A model generated the notes under the pieces. That model ran no database searches. It saw nothing but the letters and a program-made list of their open reading frames with translations, and was not told where the DNA came from. Source: Oscillospiraceae bacterium (GTDB taxonomy: Bacteria > Bacillota > Clostridia > Oscillospirales > Acutalibacteraceae). From it: a DNA stretch of 7,477 nucleotides. Location of the stretch: positions 1-7,477 of the forward strand of contig CACZON010000304.1 in assembly GCA_902782805.1 (NCBI GenBank). Direction: 5' to 3'. This document shows, piece after piece, positions 5,898-7,477 of the stretch (position 1 is the first letter of the stretch; each line of letters starts with the position of its first letter). Made by a program: the position numbers and the translations under genes.

Positions 5898-6895
5898 AAC
5901 TGATCGTAGACGCGTTCGGCGGAGACAACGCTCCGCTCGAAATCCTGAAAGGCTGCGCAAAAGCGGTCCGTGAGCTCGGAGTGGAAATCCTGCTGACGGG
6001 CGACGAGGAGACCATCCGGAACGTCGCCGGGGAAAACGGGATTTCGCTCGAAAAGACGGAAATTGTCAATACGACGCAGGTCGTCGATATGGACGACGAT
6101 CCGATGTGCGTCGTCAAAACGAAAAAAGATTCCTCGATCGCGGTCGGGATGCGGCTTCTCAACGAAGGCGCGGGAGACGCGTTCGTTTCCGCCGGCAGCA
6201 GCGGCGCGATCGTCTCCGGCGGAACCCTGATCGTCAAGCGGATCCGCGGCGTGCGCCGCGTGGCGTTTGCGCCGATCATGCCCAAGGCGGAAGGGTTCTT
6301 CATGCTGATCGATTCCGGCGCCAACAACGACTGTTCGCCCGATATGCTCCGCCAGTTCGGAATCATGGGCAGCGCCTATATGGAAAAGGTCATGAAGATC
6401 GAAAAGCCCCGCGTCGGCCTTGTCAACGTCGGCGTGGAGGAGCACAAAGGTTCCCAGACGATCCGCGAAGCGTACGCGCTCCTCAAAGAAACCGGCCTGA
6501 ATTTTATCGGCAACGTTGAAGCGCGGGAAATCCCGGCGGACGGAGCGGACGTGATCGTCGCCGACGGTTTTACCGGCAATGTGGTTCTAAAGCTCTACGA
6601 GGGCGTTGCGCGCGAGCTGGTCAATAAGATCAAGGGAGTCTTTACGAAGAGTCTCAAGAACAAACTCGCCGCGGCGATGGTCCTCGGCGATATGAAGTCC
6701 TTCAAAAAATCAATGGATTACAACGAATACGGCGGCGCTCCGCTGATGGGAACGCGCAAGCCGGTTTTCAAGGCCCACGGAAGCTCAACCGAGCAGACCT
6801 TCTATAACGCGCTGCGTCTGACGAAGGAATACGTGGAATCGAACGCGATCGAATATATCAAAGAAGCGATCGAAGCGCTTCACGAGGAAGAATAA
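5894..6895 (+). CDS. plsX: Phosphate acyltransferase PlsX (acyl-ACP:phosphate)
   Basis: PlsX converts acyl-ACP and phosphate into acyl-phosphate at the inner face of the membrane. PlsY then uses it to acylate glycerol-3-phosphate, the first step of phospholipid synthesis in most Gram-positives. The 333-residue protein is a normal length. Family blocks are present in order: VDAFGGDNAP (5-14), VSAGSSGAIVSGG (98-110), IDSGANNDCSP (139-149), VNVGVEEHKGS (177-187), FIGNVEAREI (204-213), VADGFTGNVVLKLYEG (222-237), YGGAPLMGT (279-287) and KAHGSS (293-298). Several blocks differ slightly from the B. subtilis form, which reads DAMGGD, SAGNTGA and DVGANVD at these places. No membrane segment is seen, as expected for a peripheral protein. 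It overlaps trmFO by 4 bases and rnc by 1. The acyl-carrier gene acpP, often the next gene, is absent here. Confidence 0.96.
   Translation: MKLIVDAFGGDNAPLEILKGCAKAVRELGVEILLTGDEETIRNVAGENGISLEKTEIVNTTQVVDMDDDPMCVVKTKKDSSIAVGMRLLNEGAGDAFVSAGSSGAIVSGGTLIVKRIRGVRRVAFAPIMPKAEGFFMLIDSGANNDCSPDMLRQFGIMGSAYMEKVMKIEKPRVGLVNVGVEEHKGSQTIREAYALLKETGLNFIGNVEAREIPADGADVIVADGFTGNVVLKLYEGVARELVNKIKGVFTKSLKNKLAAAMVLGDMKSFKKSMDYNEYGGAPLMGTRKPVFKAHGSSTEQTFYNALRLTKEYVESNAIEYIKEAIEALHEEE
6884..6887 (+). promoter_or_regulatory. Ribosome binding site of rnc
   Basis: GAGG at 6884-6887, inside the last codons of plsX, lies 7 bases before ATG 6895. It supports the rnc start that overlaps the plsX stop codon (TAATG). 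Confidence 0.65.
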
Positions 6896-7477
6896 TGGAT
6901 CTTTCGGTTTTTGAAAAAAAGCTCGGGTACGCTTTTCAAAACAGAAAGCTGCTCGAGACCGCGCTGACGCATTCCTCCTTTGCGAACGAATCGAAAAACA
7001 AGCGCGAGGATTGCTACGAACGGCTCGAATTTCTGGGCGATTCGATTCTCGGCGCGATTACGGCGGATTACATCTTTCGCAATACGAAGCTGCCCGAAGG
7101 CGAACTGACGCGCCTGAAGGCCTCGCTCGTCTGCGAAAAAGCGCTCTGCGGCTATTCAAAGGAGCTCGGCGTCGGGGAATATATGCGCCTCTCCCGCGGG
7201 GAGGAGCGCGGCGGCGGCCGCGAACGCGCGAGCATTCTCGCCGATATGTTCGAGGCGATTACCGCGGCGATCTATCTCGACGGCGGGATCGAGGCGGCGG
7301 GCCGGTTCGTTCTGCGTTTTGTGATCCCGGCGATGAGCGCCCCAAAGCAGAAAAACGCGTTTAAGGATTATAAAACGCTTCTGCAGGAGATCGTTCAGAA
7401 AAACCCCGAAGACGTGATCGAATATCAGCTCGAATCCGAGAGCGGCCCGGACCACAACAAGCACTTCGTGATGCGCG
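6895..7477 (+). CDS. rnc: Ribonuclease III, N-terminal part (cut by window edge)
   Basis: RNase III cuts double-stranded RNA and releases 16S and 23S rRNA precursors from the primary transcript. The reading frame from ATG 6895 runs open to the last base, giving 194 residues. The start, MDLSVFEKKLGYAFQNRKLL, is typical. The nuclease signature ERLEFLGDS spans 42-50, and the second acidic motif ILADMFEAITAAIYLDG spans 114-130. By comparison with the E. coli enzyme (Glu38, Asp45, Asp114, Glu117), the catalytic acids are Glu42, Asp49, Asp117 and Glu120, all present. The C-terminal double-stranded-RNA-binding domain begins near residue 157 (KDYKTLLQEIVQKN) and is cut off. The A of the ATG is the last base of the plsX stop, so translation is probably coupled. 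In Firmicutes smc and ftsY often follow, but they cannot be seen here. Confidence 0.96.
   Translation, partial: MDLSVFEKKLGYAFQNRKLLETALTHSSFANESKNKREDCYERLEFLGDSILGAITADYIFRNTKLPEGELTRLKASLVCEKALCGYSKELGVGEYMRLSRGEERGGGRERASILADMFEAITAAIYLDGGIEAAGRFVLRFVIPAMSAPKQKNAFKDYKTLLQEIVQKNPEDVIEYQLESESGPDHNKHFVMR

Noticed and set aside
7011..7364. Arg-rich open frame on the + strand inside rnc
   Set aside because: It is out of frame with the clear RNase III sequence that runs from 6895, and its Arg/Gly-rich content is typical of a shifted GC-rich frame.
1..7477. Search for CRISPR repeats, insertion-sequence ends, tRNA genes, attachment sites, toxin-antitoxin or defence genes
   Set aside because: No regularly spaced repeats, transposase-like proteins, tRNA-like folds or defence domains were seen. 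The window is fully filled by conserved housekeeping genes.

Overview
This window looks like an ordinary bacterial chromosomal housekeeping segment, most likely from a GC-rich member of the Firmicutes class Clostridia. That rests on gene order: rpmI-rplT is followed by a SpoU-family RNA methyltransferase, dprA-topA-trmFO is the classic Firmicutes cluster, and TrmFO is the folate-dependent tRNA methyltransferase typical of this phylum. Strong GGAGG-type ribosome binding sites and tightly overlapping genes agree with this. I cannot name a genus. All genes lie on the + strand, and no stretch over 300 bases lacks a gene.

Layout. Bases 1-35 hold the last codons of rpmI (ribosomal protein L35). Then comes rplT (L20, 66-419), the normal end of the infC-rpmI-rplT operon. 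A strong 11-bp stem-loop (430-461) closes that operon. A possible promoter (392-420) overlaps the end of rplT just before the hairpin.

After the terminator come six genes with almost no intergenic space: a TrmH/SpoU-family RNA 2'-O-ribose methyltransferase (504-1310), dprA (1310-2485), topA (2504-4591), trmFO (4578-5897), plsX (5894-6895) and rnc (6895 to the window edge, cut in its double-stranded-RNA-binding domain). Neighbours overlap by 1, 14, 4 and 1 bases, with one 18-base gap before topA, so a single polycistronic transcript with coupled translation is likely. A perfect extended -10 motif (TGATATAAT) sits at the dprA stop codon and could be an internal topA promoter.

The genes cover general functions: translation (L35, L20), RNA modification (SpoU-family enzyme, TrmFO), RNA processing (RNase III), DNA topology (TopA), single-stranded DNA handling and RecA loading (DprA), and phospholipid precursor synthesis (PlsX). 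The order joins two well-known Firmicutes blocks, dprA-topA-trmFO and plsX-rnc, which are usually apart, and acpP is not between plsX and rnc. I see no mobile element, CRISPR array, tRNA or rRNA gene, toxin-antitoxin pair or defence system, and nothing I would call a new system. The interest is in details: the promoter/terminator overlap, the internal promoter, gene order, and variant motifs in DprA and PlsX.
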